Positions 1-7,523 of a stretch of DNA of 24,837 nt are shown in pieces. Source of the DNA: JBGMEA01 sp041447245. Lineage in GTDB: Bacteria > Bacillota > Clostridia > Eubacteriales > Anaerofustaceae. Positions within the stretch are counted from its first letter, which is position 1. Each line of letters starts with the position of its first letter. The DNA is taken from assembly GCA_041447245.1 (NCBI GenBank), contig JBGMEA010000009.1, positions 1-24,837 of the forward strand, given 5' to 3'. A model generated the notes under the pieces. That model saw only the letters and a program-made list of their open reading frames with translations, did no database searches and was not told where the DNA came from. The position numbers and the translations under genes were made by a program.

Positions 1-114
1 TTCATGAAGCACTTTTGTGATCGCCGCGGTCAACGTCGTTTTGCCGTGGTCTACGTGTCCGATCGTTCCGATATTTACGTGCGGTTTCGTTCTTTCATAT
101 TTCTGTTTTGCCAT
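1..114 (-). CDS. tuf: Elongation factor Tu, N-terminal part (cut by window edge)
   Basis: The first 38 codons of EF-Tu, the GTPase that brings aminoacyl-tRNA to the ribosome. The translated start MAKQKYERTKPHVNIGTIGH is diagnostic, and the P-loop GHVDHGKT follows at residues 19-26. The start is the ATG at 114-112, preceded on the minus strand by an AAGGAG site at about 122-127. The rest of the gene lies beyond the left edge. Upstream on the same strand is tyrS, not fusA as in the usual str operon, and tuf has its own consensus promoter. It may therefore be a stand-alone or second tuf copy, which cannot be settled from this window. Confidence 0.96.
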   Translation of the reverse strand, partial: MAKQKYERTKPHVNIGTIGHVDHGKTTLTAAITKVLHE

Positions 115-181
115 TGTTTACTCCTTTACAACAACCATTATCTTGGAATCACAATATAATTCAAACATAGAATTCAAGTTG

Positions 182-210
182 ATTTTACTAAAAATGGTCT
201 CATAAGTCAA
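182..210 (-). promoter_or_regulatory. Sigma-A type promoter of tuf
   Basis: On the minus strand, TTGACT (210-205) and TAAAAT (187-182) are separated by exactly 17 bases. Transcription would start about 60 bases before the tuf ATG. The site lies between the tyrS stop and tuf, so tuf is expressed on its own as well as by any read-through from tyrS. No terminator hairpin was seen between tyrS and this promoter. Confidence 0.75.
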
Positions 211-232
211 TTCCTAACGAATGAATTTCAAT

Positions 233-1465
233 CTAAAGATTCAACACGATTCGGTGAAAAATTTTCTTCCCTTTTTTCACGATGACGTATCCTTCTCCGA
301 AATCTTCTTCTGTGATTAATGTTGCCGGAGAATCCACTTTTTGCCCGTTGATTTGTATTCCGCCTTGCTCGATCAGACGTCGTGCGTCCGATTTCGAAGA
401 AGCCAATCCGATCTTAATGAGCAGTGTCATCACATCCATTCCATCCTGAACTTCGGAAAGTTCCACTTCGCTCGAAGGCATGTTTTCATCCGCACCTCCG
501 CCGCCAAACAGGGCACGAGCTGCGTTCTGTGCTTTTACCGCTTCTTCTTCCCCGTGTATCATTTTTGTTACTTCAAATGCAAGCACTTCTTTGGATTCGT
601 TGATGGATTCATCTTTTCTTCCGCCCAATTCGCGCACCTGTTCCATCGGAAGAAATGTCAACAAAGCCAGACAATTCTCAACATCGCTGTCATCCACATT
701 TCTCCAGTACTGGTAAAACTCAAACGGAGATGTTTTTTCGGGATCCAGCCATAATGCGCCCTTTTCCGTCTTGCCCATCTTCTTGCCTTCGCTGTTCACG
801 AGAAGTTTGAATGTCATCCCATAGACTGATTTTCCGAGTTTTTTTCTCGTCAGATCAACCCCGCTGATGATGTTGGACCATTGATCGTTTCCGCCGAACT
901 GCATTTTGCAGTCATACAGTTCCGCCAGCTTCAGAAAATCGTAGGACTGCATGATCATATAGTTAAATTCCAGAAATGTCAGTCCCGTTTCCATACGGCT
1001 CTTGTAGCACTCGGCGGCAATCATGCGGTTAACCGAGAAATGAGCGCCGACTTCTCTCAGAAAATCCACATAGTTCAGATTCAAAAGCCAGTCGGCATTG
1101 TTTGCCATAATGGCTTTGCCTTCTCCGAAATCCAAAAATTTCTCGAATATCTTTTTAAATTTTTCTCCGTTGTCCGCGATCTGCTCCTGCGTGAGCATCT
1201 TTCTCATATCGGCTTTTCCTGAAGGATCGCCCACCATTGTGGTGCCGCCTCCGAGTAAAGCAATCGGTCGATGCCCCGCACGCTGCATATGCGTCATCAC
1301 CATAATCTGGATGAAATGCCCCACATGCAGACTGTCCGCTGTCGGATCAAACCCAATATAAAACGTAACGGATTCTTTCGCAAGAAGATCTCTGATTTCT
1401 TGCTCGTGCGTGCACTGCTCGATGTACCCGCGTTCCATTAATGTATCAAATACGTTTTTCATCAC
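233..1465 (-). CDS. tyrS: Tyrosyl-tRNA synthetase (TyrRS)
   Basis: A cytosolic class I aminoacyl-tRNA synthetase that charges tRNA-Tyr. The 410 residues match the usual bacterial length. Visible motifs are the HIGH-type HVGH (47-50), GGNDQW (191-196) in the tyrosine pocket and a KMSKS-type KMGKT (229-233). The C-terminal ~65 residues look like an S4 RNA-binding domain (LIEQGGIQINGQKV). The longest start is a GTG at 1465; the ATG immediately after it (1462) has better spacing from AAAGGG and is probably the true start. The gene begins 34 bases after proS with no promoter or terminator in the gap, so it should be co-transcribed with proS under the same T-box leader. tuf follows with a separate promoter. 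Confidence 0.97.
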   Translation of the reverse strand: MMKNVFDTLMERGYIEQCTHEQEIRDLLAKESVTFYIGFDPTADSLHVGHFIQIMVMTHMQRAGHRPIALLGGGTTMVGDPSGKADMRKMLTQEQIADNGEKFKKIFEKFLDFGEGKAIMANNADWLLNLNYVDFLREVGAHFSVNRMIAAECYKSRMETGLTFLEFNYMIMQSYDFLKLAELYDCKMQFGGNDQWSNIISGVDLTRKKLGKSVYGMTFKLLVNSEGKKMGKTEKGALWLDPEKTSPFEFYQYWRNVDDSDVENCLALLTFLPMEQVRELGGRKDESINESKEVLAFEVTKMIHGEEEAVKAQNAARALFGGGGADENMPSSEVELSEVQDGMDVMTLLIKIGLASSKSDARRLIEQGGIQINGQKVDSPATLITEEDFGEGYVIVKKGKKIFHRIVLNL

Positions 1466-1499
1466 GTTCCCTTTCTTCCTGTTCTGTTGTCAACAATGA

Positions 1500-2939
1500 T
1501 CAGTATGCTCTTGCAAAATATGCCATCTTGTCTGCTTTTGCACCGCAGAATACGCATGTATCGCTTCCGAGGTCTTCCTGTTCAAACGGCATACATCGCA
1601 GAGACGCTCCGGTAAGTTCTTTGATTTTATCCTCACACTCTCTGCATCCGCACCACATCGCTTTGACAAACCCCGGATTTTCTTCCAGATTCTTTTTGAA
1701 TTCTTCCATGCTGTACGCCACGGATGTTTTTTCTTCTCTTGCTCTCAGTGCGTTATCGTACATTGCTTTTTGGATGGATTCCAATAGAGCTGCGAGTTCT
1801 GTCGCTGCATCTTCCAGTGCTACCGTTATTTTCTCTCCGCTGTCCCTGCGCACCATCACGCACTGTCCGTTTTCAATGTCTTTCGGTCCCAGTTCGATTC
1901 TGACAGGCACGCCCTTCATTTCATATTGATTGAATTTCCAACCAGGCGAATACGCTTCCGCATCATCGATTTCTATACGGAAGCTTTCTTTCAAAGAATC
2001 ATATAGTTCGCGCGCTCTGTCCAGCACCCCTTCCTTATGCATCGCAATCGGGATGATGACTGCCTGTGTCGGCGCGATTCTCGGAGGCAGTTTCAGCCCG
2101 CTGTCATCTCCGTGTACCATGATAATTCCACCGATCAAACGGGTTGACACTCCCCATGATGTGGAGAATGCATATTGTTCGGTATTGTCTCTTCCGAGGA
2201 ATTTAATCTCAAACGCCTTCGCAAAATGATCCCCGAGATTATGGCTGGTGCCGCTCTGCAAAGCCTGTCCGTCATGCATCAGCGCTTCGATGGTGTAGGT
2301 GGCATGCGCTCCCGCGAATTTTTCCTTTTCGCTTTTTTGGCCCACCACCATCGGAATCGCCAAATATTCTTCGCAGACCTTTCGGTAGATTTCAATCATC
2401 TGCATCGTTTCTTTTTGCGCTTCCTCGAATGTCTCATGCACGGTATGACCTTCCTGCCAGAGAAATTCGCTTGTTCTCAGAAACGGTCTTGTGGTTTTTT
2501 CCCATCGAACCACATTGCACCACTGGTTATATAAATAGGGCAGATCGCGATAGGATGAAAGCCATTTTGCATACATGCTGCAAATGATGGTCTCCGAAGT
2601 CGGTCGGATGCACAAACGTTCTGCGAGAGGCTCGCTTCCGCCCTGTGTGACCCATGCCACCTCAGGCGCGAACCCTTCCACATGCTCTTTTTCTTTATTC
2701 AGATAACTTTCCGGAATCAACAGCGGAAAGTACATATTTTTATGTCCGGTTTTTTTGAATTCTTTGTCGAAAATCCCCTGGATATTTTCCCAAAGCGCGT
2801 AGCCGTAAGCACGGATCACCATAAATCCCTTCACCGGAGCGTAATCCACCAACTCCGTTTTCAGAATCACGTCCGTATACCAACGGGCAAAATCTTCATT
2901 GATCGGGGTAATTGCTTCTACCTTATCTTTTTTTGCCAT
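1500..2939 (-). CDS. proS: Prolyl-tRNA synthetase (archaeal/eukaryotic-type, ProS type 3)
   Basis: A class II aminoacyl-tRNA synthetase that charges tRNA-Pro. It has 479 residues, the short form without the editing insertion found in the E. coli-type enzyme. Visible are IRPTSET (111-117), motif 2 around VVRWE...RTSEFLWQEGH (143-165) and motif 3 around GGIIMVHGDDSGLKLPPRIAP (270-290). The C-terminal zinc-binding region contains C430, C432, C435, C462 and C465 and ends in the family-typical -YFARAY. The ATG start is preceded by AAGGAGG with a 5-base spacer. A T-box leader with a proline specifier lies directly upstream, which fits the product; tyrS is the next gene of the unit. Confidence 0.97.
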   Translation of the reverse strand: MAKKDKVEAITPINEDFARWYTDVILKTELVDYAPVKGFMVIRAYGYALWENIQGIFDKEFKKTGHKNMYFPLLIPESYLNKEKEHVEGFAPEVAWVTQGGSEPLAERLCIRPTSETIICSMYAKWLSSYRDLPYLYNQWCNVVRWEKTTRPFLRTSEFLWQEGHTVHETFEEAQKETMQMIEIYRKVCEEYLAIPMVVGQKSEKEKFAGAHATYTIEALMHDGQALQSGTSHNLGDHFAKAFEIKFLGRDNTEQYAFSTSWGVSTRLIGGIIMVHGDDSGLKLPPRIAPTQAVIIPIAMHKEGVLDRARELYDSLKESFRIEIDDAEAYSPGWKFNQYEMKGVPVRIELGPKDIENGQCVMVRRDSGEKITVALEDAATELAALLESIQKAMYDNALRAREEKTSVAYSMEEFKKNLEENPGFVKAMWCGCRECEDKIKELTGASLRCMPFEQEDLGSDTCVFCGAKADKMAYFARAY

Positions 2940-2956
2940 TATTTCCTCCTTAATAT

Positions 2957-3173
2957 ATAAAAGAGCCTTTCATCATAAGAACGAAAGACTCGTGGTACCA
3001 TCTTAATTTGCAGCATATTTGCCGCCTTATTTCGGGATAACGATGTTGCCACCGTGCGGATTTATTTCATCCGCAGGCTCCGAGGCGGGTTCAGCAACCG
3101 AAATCTTTCACCGTTCGATTCCTCTCTGAAAAAATGCTTTGTTTCCTCATCACAGCCGATTTGCTATCAAATT
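2957..3173 (-). promoter_or_regulatory. T-box leader of proS-tyrS (specifier CCC, proline)
   Basis: The minus strand carries the T-box core GATGGTACCACGAG (about 2989-3002). It is followed by a terminator hairpin, GAGTCTTTC/GAAAGGCTC (2991-2963), and a short T tract. In the Stem I region, GAGG can pair with CCTC to close a loop whose 3' side reads GAACCCG, giving the proline codon CCC at 3089-3087 as specifier. Uncharged tRNA-Pro should pair with this codon and with the T-box bulge and so prevent termination. The specifier and downstream proS agree. The fold was read by eye, so Stem I details are approximate. Confidence 0.88.
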
Positions 3174-3179
3174 GACATT

Positions 3180-3208
3180 ATTGTACCGAATCATGCGGAA
3201 AATGTCAA
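3180..3208 (-). promoter_or_regulatory. Promoter of the proS T-box leader
   Basis: On the minus strand, TTGACA (3208-3203) and TACAAT (3185-3180) are separated by 17 bases, an almost perfect sigma-A consensus. Transcription is predicted from about 3173, just ahead of Stem I. The promoter lies between the stop codon of the CoA-ligase gene and the proS leader. Confidence 0.85.
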
Positions 3209-3240
3209 TCATTTCGCTCGCAAACATCCGAATAATGCGT

Positions 3241-4482
3241 TTATCTGGTTCGGTAATCATACACCCGTTTTGTTTTTTTCTCGCTTCGCGGCAATTCTCC
3301 CAAGGATAACACTTCCACGTCGATCAAAATGCCGATCCTTTTTTTGAAATTATCATGCAGCCGTTTCTGCAAATTCTCTTTTTCAACACCGTTTTCGCAT
3401 TCCGCGCGCAGAAGAAACGTATCTTTCCCGTCATCGCGCGTAATCACGATCTGATATTCAGAACTGGCACCGTCGGTAGCTTTCAACAGATCATCAATCT
3501 GCGCAGGATAAATATTGACCCCCTTTACTTTTGTCATGTCGTCCACCCGTCCGATAATGCGGTCATGCCGCGGGTACGGTGATCCGCAGGAGCATTCTCC
3601 CGACAGCAGACGGGTGATATCTCTCGTGCGATATCGGATCAGCGGCGCGCCCTGTTTTGTCAGGGTGGTGATCACCAGTTCTCCATATTCCCCATCGGGC
3701 ACAGGTTGTCCGCTTTGAGGATCGATCACTTCAAAATAAAGGTAGTCGTCCCAGTAATGCAGTCCGCAGTCCGCATCACAGCTGATAGAGATTCCGGGTC
3801 CGTAGATTTCCGTCAATCCGTATATATCGTACAAATCGATCCCGAGCTCCTGGATAATCCGTTCTTTCATTTTCTCGCCCCAACGCTCCGAACCGATCAC
3901 TCCCTTTTTCAGCTTGACACTCTCCCTCATTCCCCGCTTGGCTATTTCTTCCGCCAATAAAAGACAATAGGACGATGTCGCAGTAATCACCGTAGCCCCG
4001 AGATCATTCATCATTTGCAGCTGTTTTTCCGTGTTGCCGGGTCCCATAGGAATTGCCATCGCACCCAAACGCTCGCATCCGAGTTGGAATCCGATTCCTG
4101 CCGTCCACAAACCATACCCCGGCGTGATTTGAATTCTGTCTAGATTGGTAATGCCTGCGGTGCGGTAGCATCGGCTCATCATTTCAGCCCACGTGTCAAC
4201 GTCCTCTTGTGTATAAGGAATAATCACGGGCAGTCCCGTTGTCCCGGAAGAGGAATGAATCCGCACGATTTGTTCATCTTCCACAGCCTGAATCTTCAGC
4301 GGGTATGCATCGCGCAAATCTTCTTTTGATAAAAAAGGAATCTTCAAAAAATCGTCCATTGTTTGGATATCCCTGGGATCAAATCCATACTGCTCATATT
4401 TCATTTTGTAAAATTCACTTTTTGCGGGCAGTTCATAAAAAAACTGTTGCAGTTTTTCAAATTGTATCTGACTGATCATCAT
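3241..4482 (-). CDS. Phenylacetate-CoA ligase family protein (AMP-forming aryl-acid CoA ligase)
   Basis: An adenylate-forming enzyme expected to activate an aryl-acetic acid with ATP and CoA to give aryl-acetyl-CoA, AMP and PPi. The 413 residues fit the PaaK family (about 430). Visible are the phosphate loop SSSGTTGLP (77-85), YGLTEIYGPG (221-230), the RYRTRD segment, and GRVDDMTKVKGVNIYP with the C-terminal domain. It starts with two consecutive ATG codons after GGAG. A T-box leader directly upstream carries a probable Trp specifier, which points to a role tied to aromatic amino acids, possibly with indoleacetate or phenylacetate as substrate. No partner indolepyruvate ferredoxin oxidoreductase lies in the window. 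The family is clear; the substrate is inference. Confidence 0.9.
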   Translation of the reverse strand: MMISQIQFEKLQQFFYELPAKSEFYKMKYEQYGFDPRDIQTMDDFLKIPFLSKEDLRDAYPLKIQAVEDEQIVRIHSSSGTTGLPVIIPYTQEDVDTWAEMMSRCYRTAGITNLDRIQITPGYGLWTAGIGFQLGCERLGAMAIPMGPGNTEKQLQMMNDLGATVITATSSYCLLLAEEIAKRGMRESVKLKKGVIGSERWGEKMKERIIQELGIDLYDIYGLTEIYGPGISISCDADCGLHYWDDYLYFEVIDPQSGQPVPDGEYGELVITTLTKQGAPLIRYRTRDITRLLSGECSCGSPYPRHDRIIGRVDDMTKVKGVNIYPAQIDDLLKATDGASSEYQIVITRDDGKDTFLLRAECENGVEKENLQKRLHDNFKKRIGILIDVEVLSLGELPRSEKKTKRVYDYRTR

Positions 4483-4505
4483 TCATTACTCCAAGTATAA
4501 AAAAT

Positions 4506-4751
4506 AAAAAAAGCCCTTTCCGAAAAAAGGACAAGTTTACCTGCGGTACCACCTTTATTGACGCAATGCGTCCGCTCTGCAGAGATTATTGATCTCGAGT
4601 TTGTTAACGGGAACCGACCGTCAGTGGTTACTGTTATTCACCAAGCCATCCGCGGACCATTCTTCGAATCTGTTCAGTCCCGTTTTCCAGCAATCACGGG
4701 TCTCTGGCAAAGCAGCGTTTCGTTTTACTTCCGCATCATCTGTTTCTAGTT
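4506..4751 (-). promoter_or_regulatory. T-box leader of the CoA-ligase gene (probable specifier TGG, tryptophan)
   Basis: The minus strand shows the T-box core AAAGGTGGTACCGCAGG (4555-4539), then a terminator GTCCTTT/AAAGGGC (4532-4513) with seven T. At the base of Stem I, GCGGA (4734-4730) pairs with TCCGC. It is followed on the 5' side by the AGTA motif (4729-4726); on the 3' side the specifier loop reads GAATGG. The codon after GAA is TGG (4659-4657), tryptophan. The T-box itself is near certain. The Trp assignment comes from alignment by eye and is less sure. Confidence 0.88.
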
Positions 4752-4757
4752 TCACAT

Positions 4758-4786
4758 AATATAGCACAGCGCGATGATCTTGTCAA
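4758..4786 (-). promoter_or_regulatory. Promoter of the CoA-ligase T-box leader
   Basis: On the minus strand, TTGACA (4786-4781) and TATATT (4763-4758) are 17 bases apart. Transcription would start near 4751, just before Stem I. It is divergent from the aroQ operon, which starts about 120 bases away on the other strand. Confidence 0.83.
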
Positions 4787-4859
4787 TGTACTTTACACAA
4801 AACACGCATTTGTATGAATCTTTTCTTTCATTATGATCTCTCAGCTGTCGGATACGTGA

Positions 4860-4865
4860 TATAAT
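4860..4865 (+). promoter_or_regulatory. Probable -10 element of the aroQ operon
   Basis: A perfect TATAAT lies 36 bases before the aroQ ATG on the plus strand. No convincing -35 hexamer stands 16-18 bases upstream, so the promoter may be weak or need an activator. Confidence 0.45.
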
Positions 4866-4901
4866 TGTTTTATTGTATTCTTAAATATGGAGAGAACTTC
4901 C

Positions 4902-5339
4902 ATGAATTTTTTAATTATCAACGGCCCAAATCTGAATATGCTCGGCGTCCGCGAGCCTGAAATTTACGGGAAACAAACGTTTTCGGACCTGGAACGGTAT
5001 TTATCAGATCAATGTGCCGCAAACGGAATATCCTGCGATTTATTTCAGAGCAATCACGAAGGCGCCATCGTCGACAGCATTCAGTCGGCCTACGGAGTTG
5101 CGGATGGCATCATCATCAATCCTGCGGCTTACACTCACACCAGCGTAGCTATTCTGGATGCGCTGAAAGCAGTAGCAATTCCCTGCGTGGAAGTGCATCT
5201 GTCGGATGTCGGCAACAGAGAAGATTTCCGCAAAGTTTCCTACCCTTCACTCATTTGTCTGAAAACATTCAGCGGTGATGGTTTTGAAAGCTATCGCAAA
5301 GCAATCCTGTATTTGAAAGAACATTTGGATCAGAAATGA
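4902..5339 (+). CDS. aroQ: 3-dehydroquinate dehydratase, type II
   Basis: Catalyses the third step of the shikimate pathway, 3-dehydroquinate to 3-dehydroshikimate, in the cytosol. The product has 145 residues, the usual type II size. Visible are the N-terminal INGPNLNMLG with the flexible lid and catalytic Tyr (EIYG), the HEGAIVDSI segment, NPAAYTHTSVAILDAL and EVHLSDV with the catalytic His. An ATG 15 bases further upstream (4887) overlaps the ribosome-binding site GGAGAG. The ATG at 4902, seven bases after that site, is therefore the better start and matches the family N-terminus. The stop overlaps the next start (ATGA), so the two are translationally coupled. Confidence 0.95.
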   Translation: MNFLIINGPNLNMLGVREPEIYGKQTFSDLERYLSDQCAANGISCDLFQSNHEGAIVDSIQSAYGVADGIIINPAAYTHTSVAILDALKAVAIPCVEVHLSDVGNREDFRKVSYPSLICLKTFSGDGFESYRKAILYLKEHLDQK

Positions 5340-6268
5340 CAGTCTGTAATCTTTGCCCCCGATCATGCGGATCAGATCGTCCGCTGATTGTCTCCGCCGA
5401 AAACCCGGGCGGCATCTGCGGAGTCGGAACACTTGCCGTTCTGGCAAGAGCAGCCGTTCACGAATGGGAAGAACCCTGTATCAGCGGAAAAAACGGCTCG
5501 GGAACCGTATTCTTCAGCGGCTGTCCTTTAAAATGCTGTTACTGTCAGAATTATTCCATCAGCACGGAATGCTTCGGGCAACCAGTGAGTATCGAAAGAC
5601 TGACGAAAATTTACGCCGAACTGGAAGCTGCCGGAGTACATAATATCAACCTGGTCAATCCGACCCATTTCACCGAAGCAATTCTGCAAAGTTTTCCGCA
5701 GCAGAAAACCATTCCGTTCGTATATAACAGCAGCGGATATGACTCTGTCGAAACACTGAAACGATTTGATAAAAAAATCGATATCTATCTCCCGGATCTG
5801 AAATATTCCGACGAATCACTTGCTTGGAAGTATTCACGGGCAAGAAATTATTTTACAATTGCGACCTCGGCTATCAAGGAAATGTTTCGCCAGACGGGAC
5901 CGTTTGTCATGGGCGAAAACGGTCTGCTGAAAAGCGGCGTTCTTCTCCGACATCTGGTTCTTCCGTCGCACATCGAAAACACTCTTCGCATTATCGACTG
6001 GGTCGATCAGCATTTCGAAACGGATGACATTCTGTTCAGTCTGATGTTTCAATATATCCCCTGCGGAAATTCCGAACAATATCCCGAAATCAACAGGAGG
6101 GTGAATCAGGAAGAATACAATCTGATCAGCGACTATTTAGATCAAACCAAAATCGAAAACGGCTATATTCAAGAATTGGATTCGGCGGAAGAAACCTATA
6201 TCCCGTCGTTTGATCTGACAGGAATCACAAAGCAGATAGGAAAAGACCATCATGAAACATACAAATGA
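5336..6268 (+). CDS. Radical SAM protein, PflX-like (putative pyruvate formate-lyase-activating family)
   Basis: A 310-residue member of the radical SAM superfamily. The cluster motif CxxxCxxC is at C63, C67 and C70 (GCPLKCCYCQNY) and should bind the SAM-cleaving 4Fe-4S cluster. Ahead of it is a second Cys set, CNLCPRSCG (C4, C7, C11) with GGICG (C28), typical of the uncharacterised PflX group (COG1313). No physiological substrate is established for this group, and the name pyruvate formate-lyase activase rests on weak similarity. It begins inside the aroQ stop codon (4-base overlap) and ends 17 bases inside the next gene, so it belongs to a tight three-gene operon. The ATG start leaves all conserved Cys intact. 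Confidence 0.88.
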   Translation: MTVCNLCPRSCGSDRPLIVSAENPGGICGVGTLAVLARAAVHEWEEPCISGKNGSGTVFFSGCPLKCCYCQNYSISTECFGQPVSIERLTKIYAELEAAGVHNINLVNPTHFTEAILQSFPQQKTIPFVYNSSGYDSVETLKRFDKKIDIYLPDLKYSDESLAWKYSRARNYFTIATSAIKEMFRQTGPFVMGENGLLKSGVLLRHLVLPSHIENTLRIIDWVDQHFETDDILFSLMFQYIPCGNSEQYPEINRRVNQEEYNLISDYLDQTKIENGYIQELDSAEETYIPSFDLTGITKQIGKDHHETYK

Positions 6269-7499
6269 AAAACTTTGGAACAAGGATTATATTTTGATTA
6301 TGCTCTCCTCCACGGGGATCAGCTTCTGCAATTATTTCTTTTTTTCCACACTACCCATTTATGCCCAAAACATTACAGGTTCCGTTGCGTCAGCCGGTCT
6401 GATGACAGGAGTCTATACCTTTGCGGCACTCGCGATCCGTCCTTTTTCAGGTATCTTCGCGGATAAATTCGGGCGAACGAAGCTATTGATTCTGGGGGCG
6501 ATTCTCTGCGTCATTGCATGCTTTCTGTATCGCTACGCGGCAATCCTGCTGGTATTGATCGTCGTACGGTCTCTGCATGGCATCGGCTTCGGCATGCATT
6601 CCACAGCCGGAGGTGCAGTTGCCGCGGACGTCATTCCAAAATCCCGCATGGCTGAAGGGATCGGATATTTCGGGCTGTACGGAACCATAGCTTCTGCAGT
6701 CGGTCCCGGTATTGCATTGGCTATGATCAGGAACAATACTCAGGCAGAATTCAATCGTCTGTTCTTTGTTTCGTCTGCGATCTGCATCGTCAGTCTGATT
6801 ATCAATACCATGATCAGTTACGAGCGAAAGTGCGGAGTCGGTCCCGTGATCACTGATAATAAGACGGAATCATGTGAGATTCATCAAAAAGAAGCGCTTC
6901 CGAAAACGTTGATGGGATTTGAATACGCCGTATTTCCGCTTGCCGCCGTTCTGATCATCCTCTATTTTGCGCAAAGCAGCATCAATTCCTTTCTTTCGCT
7001 GTATGCGTTACAGCAGAATTTCGGCAATATTGGGCTGTATTTCACGTTCAACGCAATCGGATTATTTCTGTCCCGTGTATTTCTCGGCAAACTTGCGGAT
7101 CGAAAAGATTCCAATATTTTGGTGATCCCGGGGATCATCATTACGGCAATCTGTCTGGCTCTCATTCCGTATACCTCTTCTGCATTGCAATTGTTCATTC
7201 TGGGATTCCCGATGGGAATTGCAATCGGAGCAATCGGGCCGACAATCAATACGATGATGTTTCAAAGATGTTCCGCCGAACGAAGAGGAACCGCATCGGC
7301 AGCATACTTTTCTTCCATTGATCTGGGATTCGGAATCGGAGGGATTGCATTGGGATTTGTTGCGGCAGCCTATAATTATCATGTTGTATATTGGCTTTCT
7401 GCCGTATTCGCTTTATTGTCCCTTGCCTGTTATATCTGGCTGGAATGCATTAAAATGCCGATGGAGAAAAACAATCGGGAACAACAAAGGATCGGATAA
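6252..7499 (+). CDS. MFS transporter (12-TM type)
   Basis: An integral membrane protein of 415 residues from the major facilitator superfamily, predicted to have about 12 hydrophobic helices. The MFS motif A appears between the second and third helices as GIFADKFGRTK (67-77), with a degenerate repeat in the second half (GKLADRKDS). A central hydrophilic loop (about residues 193-215) separates the two six-helix halves. It overlaps the radical SAM gene by 17 bases and is the last gene of the aroQ operon. The sequence gives no clear substrate. Drug or metabolite efflux is usual for relatives, and export of an aromatic compound would fit the operon but is speculation. Confidence 0.9.
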   Translation: MKHTNEKLWNKDYILIMLSSTGISFCNYFFFSTLPIYAQNITGSVASAGLMTGVYTFAALAIRPFSGIFADKFGRTKLLILGAILCVIACFLYRYAAILLVLIVVRSLHGIGFGMHSTAGGAVAADVIPKSRMAEGIGYFGLYGTIASAVGPGIALAMIRNNTQAEFNRLFFVSSAICIVSLIINTMISYERKCGVGPVITDNKTESCEIHQKEALPKTLMGFEYAVFPLAAVLIILYFAQSSINSFLSLYALQQNFGNIGLYFTFNAIGLFLSRVFLGKLADRKDSNILVIPGIIITAICLALIPYTSSALQLFILGFPMGIAIGAIGPTINTMMFQRCSAERRGTASAAYFSSIDLGFGIGGIALGFVAAAYNYHVVYWLSAVFALLSLACYIWLECIKMPMEKNNREQQRIG

Positions 7500-7515
7500 C
7501 ATTATCCGATCCTTT
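7486..7515. terminator. Bidirectional intrinsic terminator between convergent MFS genes
   Basis: A perfect 12-base stem, AAAGGATCGGAT (7486-7497) and ATCCGATCCTTT (7504-7515), encloses a 6-base loop. The left arm overlaps the last codons and the stop of the upstream transporter. The other transporter gene ends at 7524 on the minus strand, so the hairpin can stop both transcripts. Confidence 0.8.
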
Positions 7516-7523
7516 ATTGTAAA

